Of a DNA stretch of 64,000 nt, positions 37,654 through 46,975 are shown piece after piece. The stretch is taken from positions 186,001 through 250,000 of the forward strand of contig CAXXGC010000006.1 in the NCBI GenBank assembly GCA_963667875.2. The letters run 5' to 3'. The DNA is from JAEXOD01 sp963667875 (GTDB lineage Bacteria > Bacteroidota > Ignavibacteria > Ignavibacteriales > Melioribacteraceae). A program made the translations under genes and the position numbers. How positions within the stretch are numbered: the first letter of the stretch is position 1; the number at the start of each line of letters is the position of its first letter. The notes beneath the pieces are model-generated. The model made no database searches, was not told the origin of the DNA, and was given only the letters and a program-made list of their open reading frames with translations.

Positions 37654-38382
37654 ATGTATTTTGAAGAGATAAAAAATAAATTAAAGTTATTAAATTCTAA
37701 AAAACCATTTTCTCAGGGTACTCTTAATAGTTTAAGGGAAAATTTAATACTTGAATGGACATATAATTCAAATGCAATTGAAGGTAATACATTAACATTA
37801 CAAGAAACAAAAGTTGTAATGGAAGGGATTACTATTGGCGGAAAAAGTTTAAGAGAACATTTTGAAGTTATTAATCATCGTGAAGCAATTTTTTTTGTTG
37901 AAAGTATTGTAAACAATCAAGAACCCCTCACCGAATGGCAAATTAAAAGTATTCATAATTTAGTACTTAAAAATATTGACAATAAAAATGCAGGAATTTA
38001 TAGAAAAGAAAACGTGTTAATTTCAGGTGCAAAACATATACCGCCCGATTATTTTTTTGTATCAGAACAAATGGAAGAGTTAATTAATTGGTACAACAAT
38101 AATAATAACCTTAATCCAATTGAAAAGGCGGCTTTATTACACACAATTTTTGTAAAAATTCATCCTTTTATTGACGGTAACGGACGAACAGCAAGATTAT
38201 TATTAAATTTTGAATTAATGAAAAACGATTATCTGCCTGTAATAATTAAAAAAGAAAACAGACTTGAGTATTACGAAACCCTTGACAAAGCACATTCTAC
38301 CGGAGAATGTTCTGATTTTATTAATATTATAGCAAAACTTGAAATCGAAATGCTTGATTTTTATTTAAAGATTATTGGTTAA
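37654..38382 (+). CDS. Fic-domain AMP-transferase family protein
   Basis: 242 aa. The Fic active-site motif HPFIDGNGRTARLL starts near His170. Near the N-terminus, SNAIEGNTLTLQETKVVMEG contains the SxxxEG inhibitory-helix motif, so this is a class II, self-inhibited Fic protein. Fic proteins transfer AMP (or other nucleotide moieties) to hydroxyl groups of target proteins, or remove them. No adjacent antitoxin-like small gene is present, consistent with an internal inhibitory helix. Stand-alone gene with terminators or long gaps on both sides. Confidence 0.9.
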   Translation: MYFEEIKNKLKLLNSKKPFSQGTLNSLRENLILEWTYNSNAIEGNTLTLQETKVVMEGITIGGKSLREHFEVINHREAIFFVESIVNNQEPLTEWQIKSIHNLVLKNIDNKNAGIYRKENVLISGAKHIPPDYFFVSEQMEELINWYNNNNNLNPIEKAALLHTIFVKIHPFIDGNGRTARLLLNFELMKNDYLPVIIKKENRLEYYETLDKAHSTGECSDFINIIAKLEIEMLDFYLKIIG

Positions 38383-38534
38383 AATTTACAACCGTAAAAA
38401 ATCCACTCTTCCCAATACTATTCATATTTTATCCAACCTCAATTCCAAATAAATTAAAAAATTACTTTTTATTAGATTGAACTAAAGATATTTTTTACAT
38501 AACTTAAATATTAGATTTTAATTTAGAGGCAAAA

Positions 38535-39668
38535 ATGAAAAGAAGTATTTACTTAATTTTAACGTTCTTTTTGGTTTATTTAACAACTTATAGTCAAAAC
38601 TCATCCGATTATTTTCCAAGTTCTGCGGGTTACAAATGGAATTTTAAGACATATCCGTTGGACAGCTTAAATAATCCAATTGAAGAACTTGTTACAGCTC
38701 AAGTTGATTCCTTTGCCGGAACTTCATTACAATATGGATTGGATTCAAAAATAATCCTTTCAAAAACAGGCGGTATTAATACAATTAACTTTCAGCCGTA
38801 TATCGATTCTACTTTTTTTAATTTTAACGCAGCAAAAACAAATGTTTATTTTTCACTAGTTGGAGCTATTGATACTTCTGCTGTATTGGATTCCCTGCTG
38901 TCATTAGTTGACCCAAGTTTAATAAACCTTTTTAAATACTTACAATCATTAACCGCTTGGTACCCTGTTTACGATTTTGCAAAACCTGTAAATCAATCGT
39001 ACACTTTAATAACCAAGGATACTACAATAACTATAGATTCGATTACAGTTCCTATCCGTTTTGCAATCAAGTGCAAAAGATTAAATGACGAATCGTTAAC
39101 AACTGTATTGGGAACATATACATGTAAAAAATTTGAAATTTCAGCATCTATAGGAGTTTTAGTTCAAATACTCCCTCCCCCATTTCCGGTTACAGTGTTG
39201 GATTTATTAACACTTCCTATGACAAAATGGATTGCTCCAAATTTGTGGGTGTTAAAAGATTATATGCCAAACGTAACTACTGTTACAATACCGGGATTTG
39301 ATATTCCATCTGTAACTATTCCCGGTTATTTAAGTTTAATAACCGACGGGTTTGTAAAAGTTGAAGAAAATGAAATTACCAATCCGGCCGATTTCACTTT
39401 GTATCAAAATTATCCCAATCCTTTTAATCCGGAAACAAATATAACTTTTAATATAACTGAAACGTCTAATGTGGAACTAACTGTTTTCAATAATTTAGGA
39501 GAAAAAATAACAACTTTAATTAACGAAAACTTATCCGCAGGCAAACATGAAGTAAAATTCAGCGTTAGTTCTATAAAAGGTTCAAACGCTCTTTCCAGCG
39601 GTATTTATTTTTATTCTCTAAAAACAAACAACGGTACAATTACTAAAAAAATGACATTAATTAAATAA
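38535..39668 (+). CDS. secreted protein with C-terminal sorting domain
   Basis: 377 aa. Signal peptide at residues 1-21 (ending TYSQ). Residues ~25-280 are of unknown fold, beta-rich. The C-terminal ~85 residues begin with FTLYQNYPNPFNPETNITF and end GIYFYSLKTNNGTITKKMTLIK, the type IX secretion sorting module (TIGR04183-like) typical of Ignavibacteria. The protein should be carried across the outer membrane and the tail removed or anchored. A GAGG site lies about 9 bases before the ATG. Confidence 0.82.
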   Translation: MKRSIYLILTFFLVYLTTYSQNSSDYFPSSAGYKWNFKTYPLDSLNNPIEELVTAQVDSFAGTSLQYGLDSKIILSKTGGINTINFQPYIDSTFFNFNAAKTNVYFSLVGAIDTSAVLDSLLSLVDPSLINLFKYLQSLTAWYPVYDFAKPVNQSYTLITKDTTITIDSITVPIRFAIKCKRLNDESLTTVLGTYTCKKFEISASIGVLVQILPPPFPVTVLDLLTLPMTKWIAPNLWVLKDYMPNVTTVTIPGFDIPSVTIPGYLSLITDGFVKVEENEITNPADFTLYQNYPNPFNPETNITFNITETSNVELTVFNNLGEKITTLINENLSAGKHEVKFSVSSIKGSNALSSGIYFYSLKTNNGTITKKMTLIK

Positions 39669-39682
39669 TTCATCTAACAAAA

Positions 39683-41611
39683 ATGGTAAAAAATATGTTA
39701 GCAAAATCATCTACTCTTAAAACTACTTATAAGGTATTATTTTTTATGATAAGTGCATTATTATTATCAAATTTCAGCAACATGTCCGGTCAGGAATCAA
39801 AGGGAGGAGAACTTCCTAAACATGATCAGGTTCAAAAAGAATATACATGGAATGTTGCGGATATTTATGCTTCAGAAAGCTTGTGGGAAAAAGACTTCAA
39901 ATTTGTTGAAGAAAACATGAGTAAATACTCAAAATTTACCGGTATTGTTGGTAAAGATGCTGCTACTTTGGCTGAATTATTAAAATTTGACGAAGAGATA
40001 AGCATAATTTTGGGTAAACTTTATTTATATTCTTCTTTATCAAAGGATTTAGATTTAGCAGATTCAAAATTTCAGGCAATGTTTGAAAGAATTAACAACT
40101 TAAGTACTCAAGTAGCTACAATAAGTTCTTTTGTACGTCCGGAATTAGTAGCAATACCGGAAGCAAAGTTAGCTGAATTTATGAAAGAGAAAAAAGAATT
40201 AGGAATTTACAAACAAATGTTTGATAATTTATACCGCACAAAAGCTCATACATTATCACCGGAAATGGAAGAATTATTAGCTTTAGCAGGTCCTATTGAA
40301 CAAGTTCCTTATAACACTTTCAGCTTCTTTACAGGTGCCGATATTCAGTATCCTTATGTAAAAGATGAAGAAGGTAAAAACGATATTAAAATAAGCGACG
40401 GCAGATATTATGCTGCTTTATATTCAACAGACAGAGCTTATAGAGAAAGAGTTTATAAAGGATTTTATCAGCCATATAAAGATTACAAAAATACTTTATT
40501 AGGTTTATTTACAGGTAATATTAAAGCGTTAATTTTTGATGCTAAAGCAAGAAAATATAATAACACACGCGAAGCAGCATTAGACGGTAATAATGTACCA
40601 ATAGCTGTTTACGACAACTTAGTAAACTCTGTTAACAAAAATTTAGCTTCAATGCACAGATGGTGCGAATTAAAGAAAAAAGTACTTAATTTACCCGATT
40701 TTCACCCTTATGATACTTATGTTACATTATTCCCGGGTGTAAAAAAAGATTTCACTTACGAACAAGGAAAAGATGTTGTTCTTAAAGCATTACAACCACT
40801 TGGTAAAGATTATATTAATAGTTTAACTAATGCTTTTAATAACAGATGGATTGATGTTGTTGAAACACAAAACAAACGCAGCGGAGCATATTCATCGGGT
40901 ACAACATTTGGTGTTCATCCTTATGTTTTGTTAAACTGGAACGATGAATTAAATGATGTATTTACTTTAGCTCACGAAATGGGCCATAATATGCATTCGT
41001 ATTATACCGGTTTAAATCAACCTTACCCTTATGCCGGTTATTCAATTTTTGTTGCCGAAGTAGCTTCTACAACTAACGAAGCATTATTATTAGATTATCT
41101 AATTCAAAATGCACAATCAAAAGAAGAAAAATTAGCTTTAATTGAAAAACAATTAAATAACATTACCACTACTTTCTTCCGTCAAACAAGATTTGCCGAA
41201 TTTGAAAAATTTGTTAACGAACAATCAGAAAACGGCGTTGCTTTAACTCCTGAATATTTGACACAATCATATAAAGATATGTATCAAAAATATTGGGGAC
41301 CTGCAATGGTAACTGACGAAGAAGAAGGTTACACTTGGGCTCGTATTCCTCATTTTTATTATAATTTTTATGTATTCCAATATGCTACTTCGTATGCAGC
41401 TTCACAAGCAATTGTTGCTAAAATTAAAAAAGAAGGACAACCTGCTATTGATAAATATTTAAATTTCTTAAAATCAGGAAGATCAAAATATCCAATAGAA
41501 GTATTAAAAGAAGCTGGTGTTGATATGACAACTGCAGATCCTATTATTGCTGTTGTAAATAAAATGAACCAGTTAATGGACGAAATGGAAAAATTATTAT
41601 CTGAAAAATAG
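39683..41611 (+). CDS. exported M3-family oligoendopeptidase F (copy 1)
   Basis: 642 aa. The zinc motif HEMGHNMHS (HExxH) lies near residue 431, with a downstream glutamate in VAEVASTTNEALLLDYL (third ligand). The length and the N-terminal helical pepF domain fit oligoendopeptidase F. It carries an N-terminal membrane segment/signal (about residues 15-37, ending SNMSGQ), unlike the cytoplasmic enzymes of Firmicutes, so it should act in the periplasm on short peptides. The ATG at 39683 has no clear ribosome-binding site; an ATG five codons later is possible. About two thirds of residues are identical by eye to the copy at 42756. Confidence 0.88.
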   Translation: MVKNMLAKSSTLKTTYKVLFFMISALLLSNFSNMSGQESKGGELPKHDQVQKEYTWNVADIYASESLWEKDFKFVEENMSKYSKFTGIVGKDAATLAELLKFDEEISIILGKLYLYSSLSKDLDLADSKFQAMFERINNLSTQVATISSFVRPELVAIPEAKLAEFMKEKKELGIYKQMFDNLYRTKAHTLSPEMEELLALAGPIEQVPYNTFSFFTGADIQYPYVKDEEGKNDIKISDGRYYAALYSTDRAYRERVYKGFYQPYKDYKNTLLGLFTGNIKALIFDAKARKYNNTREAALDGNNVPIAVYDNLVNSVNKNLASMHRWCELKKKVLNLPDFHPYDTYVTLFPGVKKDFTYEQGKDVVLKALQPLGKDYINSLTNAFNNRWIDVVETQNKRSGAYSSGTTFGVHPYVLLNWNDELNDVFTLAHEMGHNMHSYYTGLNQPYPYAGYSIFVAEVASTTNEALLLDYLIQNAQSKEEKLALIEKQLNNITTTFFRQTRFAEFEKFVNEQSENGVALTPEYLTQSYKDMYQKYWGPAMVTDEEEGYTWARIPHFYYNFYVFQYATSYAASQAIVAKIKKEGQPAIDKYLNFLKSGRSKYPIEVLKEAGVDMTTADPIIAVVNKMNQLMDEMEKLLSEK

Positions 41612-41632
41612 ATAAATTTTAAAAACTGTTTT

Positions 41633-41663
41633 TAAGGCGAGTCTATTTTTAGATTCGCCTTTT
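41633..41663 (+). terminator. intrinsic terminator after M3 peptidase copy 1
   Basis: AAGGCGA...TTCGCCTTTT stem-loop with loop GTCTATTTTTAGA and a short T-run. The same hairpin in slightly different form follows the second peptidase gene at 44689. Confidence 0.8.
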
Positions 41664-41684
41664 CTATGAATATTAAGGTGCATT

Positions 41685-42701
41685 ATGAAAGTTTACACAA
41701 AAGAAGAACTCAATAACTATGAACTATCCTTAACTTATGACGATATAAGTTTAATACCTCAGCATGTTTCGCATTTACGAAGCAGAACAGATGCAGTAAC
41801 TAATTGCAATTTTATTGGGTATAATTTGGGTTTGCCGGTAATATCAAGTCCAATGGATACAGTAACAGGAATTGCAATGGCTCACGAGTTAAAAAACTCC
41901 GGTTGTTTGGGTGTATTAAATCGTTTTGACTCTTCCTTAAAAGAAATTTTAGCAAATGAAGATGCTTTTAATGATATTCAAGCTGTTTCGGTTAGTTTAA
42001 CCGCTTCTGAAGAATTGCTTGAAAAACTTGCCGAAAAGAAATTATTAATCTGTATTGATACTGCAAATGCAAATAATATTCATGTGCTTAACATGTGTGA
42101 ACACATTAAAAGTAAATATGATGTAAAAGTTATGGTTGGTAATATTGCATGCGGATATACATTAAAAAATATTGTAGATTCTGGAGCTGATGCTATACGT
42201 GTTGGAATTGGCGGCGGCAGTATGTGTACTACCTCAGTTCAAACAGGTATTGGTATTGGTCAAATTTCATCTATATTAGACGTTTATTTTGCCCGTCAAA
42301 GAGATAATTTAAATATTAACATTATTGCCGACGGCGGCATTAAAAGTCCCGGTGATGTTGCCAAAGCAATTGCAATTGGGGCCGACTCAGTAATGTTAGG
42401 CCGTATGCTTGCCGGAACAAAAGAAACACCCGGTGAAGTTATTAAATATAACGATCAATTATGGAAAAAATACAGAGGTTCCGCTTCCTTTGGTGTAAAA
42501 ATGAAAGGTGAATTTATTGAAGGCGAAGAAACTATGATCCCCTATAAAGGAACGGTTAAAAGTGTAATTAATGCTATTTCGGACGGATTACGCAGTGCAA
42601 TGAGTTATATGAACTGCGATAATTTGGATGAACTACGCAAAACCGAATCATTTACAATTTTAAGTAATAGTTCGTATATTGAAAGATTACCCAAAAGATA
42701 A
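41685..42701 (+). CDS. IMP dehydrogenase/GMP reductase family protein without CBS domains
   Basis: 338 aa, a single TIM barrel of the size of GMP reductase. SPMDTVTG at the N-terminal side, VGIGGGSMCTTSVQTGIGIGQ with the catalytic cysteine near residue 181, ADGGIKSPGDVAKAIAIGAD, and MLGRMLAGTKETPGE with KYRGSASFG follow the family order. There is no CBS pair. This favours GMP reductase (GMP to IMP, NADPH), but CBS-less IMP dehydrogenases exist, so I leave the direction open. It lies between the two M3 peptidase genes and has its own ribosome-binding site (AAGGTG). Confidence 0.85.
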   Translation: MKVYTKEELNNYELSLTYDDISLIPQHVSHLRSRTDAVTNCNFIGYNLGLPVISSPMDTVTGIAMAHELKNSGCLGVLNRFDSSLKEILANEDAFNDIQAVSVSLTASEELLEKLAEKKLLICIDTANANNIHVLNMCEHIKSKYDVKVMVGNIACGYTLKNIVDSGADAIRVGIGGGSMCTTSVQTGIGIGQISSILDVYFARQRDNLNINIIADGGIKSPGDVAKAIAIGADSVMLGRMLAGTKETPGEVIKYNDQLWKKYRGSASFGVKMKGEFIEGEETMIPYKGTVKSVINAISDGLRSAMSYMNCDNLDELRKTESFTILSNSSYIERLPKR

Positions 42702-42755
42702 ACTTATTTTAGAATAAAAATTAAATATAATTTATAATTAATAAAAGGATAGATT

Positions 42756-44669
42756 ATGTTATCAAATAGAAGGAAATTAATTAATAGTATTAAGGTAGCA
42801 TTTATTATGGGAAGTTTAATATTTAGCGGCAATACAAAAATGTTTGCTCAAGAAACTTCGGGCGGTGATTTACCTAAACACAGCCAAATAGAAGCACAGT
42901 ACACATGGAATTTAAAAGATATTTACGCAACAGAAGATTTGTGGGAAAAAGATTTCAAATTTATTGAAGACAACCTTAAAGAATATAATAAGTATGTTGG
43001 TAAAGTAGGATCAAGTGCCAAGACATTATTAGAAGTTATTAAGTTTGACGAAAAAATAAATATTATTTTAGATAAACTTGGTTTGTATTCTTCATCGGCA
43101 AAAGATTTGGATTTAGCCGAACCAAAATATTTAGCAATGGACGAAAGAATAAGCGGATTGGAATCAAAATCTGCCGCAGCTGCTTCTTTTCTAAAACCTG
43201 AGTTGGTAGCAATTCCAAAAGATAAATTGGAAAAGTTTATAAGTGAAGAAAAAGAACTTGCCATTTATAAACAACAGTTTGATAATTTATACCGCACTCA
43301 ATCGCACACATTATCACCTGAAATGGAAGAATTATTAGCATTATCAACACCGGTAAAAGATGTTTCATCAAATACGTTCAGTTTTTTCAGCGGTGCCGAT
43401 ATTCAATATCCTTTAGTTAAAAGTGAAGATGGCAAATCCGATATTAGAGTTTCACCCGGAAGATATACAGCCGGTTTATATTCAACCGATAGAGCTTACA
43501 GAGAAAGAGTGTATAAAGGATTTTATCAACCATACATGGATTATAAAAATACTGTATTAGGTTTATTTACCGGAAATATTAAATCCCAAATTTTTAACGC
43601 AAAAGCCAGAAAATACAAAAACACAAGAGAAGCATCTTTAGATCCTAACAATGTTCCCCTCTCTGTTTATGATAATTTGGTAAATTCGGTTAATGCCAAT
43701 ATTAAAGTATTACACAGATGGTGCGATCTTAAAAAGAAAGTATTAAAATTAAACGATTTTCATCCTTACGATACTTATGTTACATTATTTCCTTCTGTTA
43801 AAAAATCATACAATTATCCGCAAGGAAAAGAATTAGTAATTGAAGCTTTAAAACCACTTGGTAAAGAATACATAAAGAATTTAAATATGGCTTTTGATAA
43901 CCGCTGGATTGATGTTTACGAAACACAAAATAAACGCAGCGGTGCTTATTCATCGGATGATGCATATGGTGTTCATCCTTATGTATTATTAAACTGGAAT
44001 GATGAATTAAACGATGTGTTTACATTAGCCCATGAAATGGGGCATAATATGCATTCCTATTTTACTATTACAACACAACCTTTTGCTTATGCAAATTATT
44101 CAATATTTGTTGCAGAAGTTGCATCAACAGCTAATGAAGCATTTTTATTAGATTATTTAATTCAAAATGCTCAATCAAAAGAAGAAAAATTATCTTTAAT
44201 TGAAAAAGAATTAAATAAAATTACAACTACATTTTTCCGCCAGACAAGATTTGCGGAATACGAACAATTTGTAAATGAAAAATCGGAAGAAGGTGTTGCA
44301 TTAACTCCTGAATTTTTGACAAAATCGTACAAAGATATGTATCAAAAATATTGGGGTCCTTCTATGACAACTGATGAAGAAGAAGGTTACACTTGGGCTC
44401 GTATACCTCATTTTTATTATAATTTTTATGTTTATCAGTATGCAACTTCGTATGCTGCATCACAGGCATTATTTGATAAAATTAAAAAAGAAGGCCAGCC
44501 TGCTATTGATAAATTTTTAACTTTCCTAAAATCAGGATGTTCAAAATATCCTATTGATGTGTTAAAAGACGCCGGTGTTGATATGACATCACCAGCTCCA
44601 ACACAAGCAGTAGTTGATAGAATGAATCAGCTTATGGATGAAATGGAAAAATTGTTAGCTGAAAAATAA
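42756..44669 (+). CDS. exported M3-family oligoendopeptidase F (copy 2)
   Basis: 637 aa, paralogue of the protein at 39683-41611 with the same layout: N-terminal signal (about residues 12-32, ending MFAQ), conserved leader GGDLPKHSQIEAQYTWNLKDIYA, HEMGHNMHS near residue 426 and the VAEVASTANEAFLLDYLI glutamate motif. An AGGAT ribosome-binding site precedes the ATG. Its last 84 bases plus the following terminator were duplicated to 46796-46975 by the insertion sequence downstream, but the gene itself remains intact. Confidence 0.9.
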   Translation: MLSNRRKLINSIKVAFIMGSLIFSGNTKMFAQETSGGDLPKHSQIEAQYTWNLKDIYATEDLWEKDFKFIEDNLKEYNKYVGKVGSSAKTLLEVIKFDEKINIILDKLGLYSSSAKDLDLAEPKYLAMDERISGLESKSAAAASFLKPELVAIPKDKLEKFISEEKELAIYKQQFDNLYRTQSHTLSPEMEELLALSTPVKDVSSNTFSFFSGADIQYPLVKSEDGKSDIRVSPGRYTAGLYSTDRAYRERVYKGFYQPYMDYKNTVLGLFTGNIKSQIFNAKARKYKNTREASLDPNNVPLSVYDNLVNSVNANIKVLHRWCDLKKKVLKLNDFHPYDTYVTLFPSVKKSYNYPQGKELVIEALKPLGKEYIKNLNMAFDNRWIDVYETQNKRSGAYSSDDAYGVHPYVLLNWNDELNDVFTLAHEMGHNMHSYFTITTQPFAYANYSIFVAEVASTANEAFLLDYLIQNAQSKEEKLSLIEKELNKITTTFFRQTRFAEYEQFVNEKSEEGVALTPEFLTKSYKDMYQKYWGPSMTTDEEEGYTWARIPHFYYNFYVYQYATSYAASQALFDKIKKEGQPAIDKFLTFLKSGCSKYPIDVLKDAGVDMTSPAPTQAVVDRMNQLMDEMEKLLAEK

Positions 44670-44765
44670 AAATATTTTATTCGGTTTTTTAAGGCGAATC
44701 TATTTTTAGGTTCGCCTTTTTTGTTTTATGTTTGGAAATATTACCATTAATTAAATCCATATTTT
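44586..44765 (+). repeat. 180-bp direct repeat, left copy (long target duplication)
   Basis: The sequence from ACATCACCAGCTCC to AATCCATATTTT is present here and again, identical as far as I can read, at 46796-46975. The two copies abut the inverted termini of the insertion sequence exactly. It contains the last 84 bases of the M3 peptidase gene and its terminator. Confidence 0.95.
44689..44722 (+). terminator. intrinsic terminator after M3 peptidase copy 2
   Basis: AAGGCGAA ... TTCGCCTT stem with TCTATTTTTAGG loop and a T-run; nearly the same as the hairpin at 41633. A second identical copy lies in the duplicated segment near 46899-46932. Confidence 0.85.
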
Positions 44766-44925
44766 CCTGAGTTTGACACATGTAGAGCAAAAAATGAAGA
44801 TGGCGCTATATAAAACAACAACTTACAGCGATTTTTTTGATTTTGCGAAAAAAATGTAGTATAAACTTTTATGTGGGGAATAATTAATAATCACACAATA
44901 GTATTGTATTAGAATAAGTTAACTA

Positions 44926-44954
44926 TTGACAGAAAGTAGTATAATCATTATATT
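44926..44954 (+). promoter_or_regulatory. sigma-70-like promoter of the transposase gene
   Basis: TTGACA at 44926-44931, a 17-base spacer and TATATT at 44949-44954, about 24 bases before the transposase ATG. GAGG lies six bases before that ATG. Confidence 0.7.
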
Positions 44955-44978
44955 GCCTTAAATATTTTCGAGGCTTAT

Positions 44979-46670
44979 ATGTTTCTTAAATCTACCATAT
45001 CAAAAGGAAATACCTACTTACAAATAGTTCAAAGCTATAGAGAAGGTGATGACATTAAACATAAAGTTTTTGCCAATTTAGGAAGACTAGATTTTCTATT
45101 AGCCAACGGATTGGGAAATATTGTTAAATCACTACACAAATACCTGCCGGATGAAGGAGCACCAAACAAACTCGATATAACCACATTAGAAGAAAAAGAA
45201 AGAGTAAATTACGGATACATTGCCTATAAAAAACTTTGGGATAAGTTTTCAATAACCGAATTACTAAAAAGCTTAAACATCAGTAAAAAAATAAAGTATG
45301 AATATGTCGATATAATCTTTTCATTAGTAATAAACAGATTAATGCAGCCGTCATCAAAGTTATATCATTACAACCATAGAGAACATTACTTGGCTACCGA
45401 CAACGAATCTGAATTACATGATATATATCGTAGCTTAAAAGTGTTATCGGATAATAAAGAGGAAATACAAAGAGATATATTTGAGAAGAACAGAAACTTG
45501 TTTAATATGAAAGTTGATATTGTATTATATGATGTTACAACGTTCCATTATGAGAGCCAAAAAGTTGATGAACTAAGGAACTATGGATTTAGTAAAGCAC
45601 ACAAAATAAACGAAGTACAAGTGGTAATGGGGTTATTGGTAGATAATGAGGGACGGCCAATAGGTTATGAATTATTTCCGGGTAATACCTTTGATGGAAA
45701 AACAATGATTAAGATATTACAAAAGTTAAAAGAGAAGTTTGAACTTAACCAAGTAATAATAGTTGCAGATAAGGGATTAAATTCAAAAATCAATCTTAAG
45801 GACATAAAAGAAGCGGGGTTTGATTATGTAGTAAGTGCAAGAATAAGAAACATGACCGGAAAAGTGCAAACTGAAATATTATCTCAAGAGAACTATGAAG
45901 AAATACCAACCGAAAAGAAAGACGAATCATATAAATACAAGGTAATGGATCACAAATATAATTTTATATATGAAGAAAAAGATAATAATGATAAAGTTAC
46001 AAAAAGAGAGAAAATAAGTTTAACAGAAAAATTAGTTTGCACATTTTCAACAAGACGGGCACGTAAAGATGAAAGTGACAGATTAAGAGGAATTGAAAAA
46101 GCACAAAAAATAATTGATCGGCAAGACACATCGTCCTTGAATAAAAAGAAGGGGTTCCAGAGATATATACACGAAGAAGTTAAAGAAGAGAAAAAAAAGG
46201 TATTAAGTCTTGATATAGAAAAAATAAAAAACGAAGAAAGATTTGACGGGTATTACGCAATACAATATAGCAAATTAGATATGTCCCCATTGGAAGTCAT
46301 AAATAAATACCATGATTTATATAAAATCGAGGAATCATTTAGGATATTAAAAACCACAATGGAAACGAGACCAATATTTCTTAGAAATAACGAACATATT
46401 GAAGGACATTTTGTTGTATGTTTTTTAGCATTCTTGCTTGAAAGAGAATTAGAATTAAGATTAAGACGTTTAGAAATAGATTATTCAGCAGAAAAAATAA
46501 AAGAAGCTTTGAATAGTTTAGAGTTTAGCAAAATAGAAATAGAAGGACGAACATTTTATATGAAATCAAAATGTCAAAGTCTTGCATCGAAAATTATGGA
46601 TTTATTAAGGATAAAACAACCCGGCAATTTACTCAACGAGGAACAGATAATAGACTATATGAAGCTATAA
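44979..46670 (+). CDS. IS1634-type transposase
   Basis: 563 aa, full length for the group. It starts MFLKSTISKGNTYLQIVQSY, the common N-terminus of IS1634-type transposases. The DDE catalytic residues can be placed: Asp185 in LYDVTTFHYES, Asp264 in VADKGLNSK, and Glu451/452 in YKIEESFRILKTTMETRP, which carries the YREK-like signature of IS4-superfamily enzymes. No frameshift or stop is present, so it is probably active. Confidence 0.95.
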   Translation: MFLKSTISKGNTYLQIVQSYREGDDIKHKVFANLGRLDFLLANGLGNIVKSLHKYLPDEGAPNKLDITTLEEKERVNYGYIAYKKLWDKFSITELLKSLNISKKIKYEYVDIIFSLVINRLMQPSSKLYHYNHREHYLATDNESELHDIYRSLKVLSDNKEEIQRDIFEKNRNLFNMKVDIVLYDVTTFHYESQKVDELRNYGFSKAHKINEVQVVMGLLVDNEGRPIGYELFPGNTFDGKTMIKILQKLKEKFELNQVIIVADKGLNSKINLKDIKEAGFDYVVSARIRNMTGKVQTEILSQENYEEIPTEKKDESYKYKVMDHKYNFIYEEKDNNDKVTKREKISLTEKLVCTFSTRRARKDESDRLRGIEKAQKIIDRQDTSSLNKKKGFQRYIHEEVKEEKKKVLSLDIEKIKNEERFDGYYAIQYSKLDMSPLEVINKYHDLYKIEESFRILKTTMETRPIFLRNNEHIEGHFVVCFLAFLLERELELRLRRLEIDYSAEKIKEALNSLEFSKIEIEGRTFYMKSKCQSLASKIMDLLRIKQPGNLLNEEQIIDYMKL

Positions 46671-46795
46671 ATTCTATTTATAAATATAGTCCTCTTCATT
46701 TGCACAAATCAAAATTGTAGTGGCAATTTCCGCAACTATTTTTATAATTATTCTTATTTTACAATAACTTACAGCTCCCATGTGTCAAACTCAGG

Positions 46796-46879
46796 ACATC
46801 ACCAGCTCCAACACAAGCAGTAGTTGATAGAATGAATCAGCTTATGGATGAAATGGAAAAATTGTTAGCTGAAAAATAA
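46796..46879 (+). pseudogene. duplicated 3' fragment of M3 peptidase gene
   Basis: The last 84 bases of the gene at 42756-44669, including its TAA stop, copied by the IS insertion. It has no start and no promoter and will not be expressed as a protein; it is a footprint of the target duplication. Confidence 0.92.
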
Positions 46880-46975
46880 AAATATTTTATTCGGTTTTTT
46901 AAGGCGAATCTATTTTTAGGTTCGCCTTTTTTGTTTTATGTTTGGAAATATTACCATTAATTAAATCCATATTTT
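46796..46975 (+). repeat. 180-bp direct repeat, right copy
   Basis: Identical to 44586-44765 by reading; begins immediately after the right inverted terminus of the insertion sequence. It carries the second copy of the peptidase gene end and its terminator. Confidence 0.95.

Larger units (their letters stand above)
44766..46795 (+). mobile_element. insertion sequence, IS4 superfamily, IS1634 group, 2030 bp
   Basis: The element is bounded by inverted termini: CCTGAGTTTGACACATG at the left (44766-44782) and its exact complement CATGTGTCAAACTCAGG at the right (46779-46795). It carries one transposase gene with a leading promoter. It is flanked by a perfect 180-bp direct repeat. Long, variable-length target duplications are established for IS1634 of Mycoplasma mycoides and IS1549 of Mycobacterium smegmatis, in the same IS group. 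Intact transposase, perfect termini and identical duplications point to recent insertion. Confidence 0.95.

Noticed and set aside
37654..38382. Fic toxin of a toxin-antitoxin pair
   Set aside because: No small antitoxin gene lies beside it, and an inhibitory SxxxEG motif is present in the protein itself, so it is a self-regulated class II Fic protein.
44586..46975. Composite transposon or segmental duplication
   Set aside because: Only one IS is present, and the 180-bp repeats abut its termini exactly, which fits a long target duplication by an IS1634-type element better than two IS copies or an unrelated duplication.
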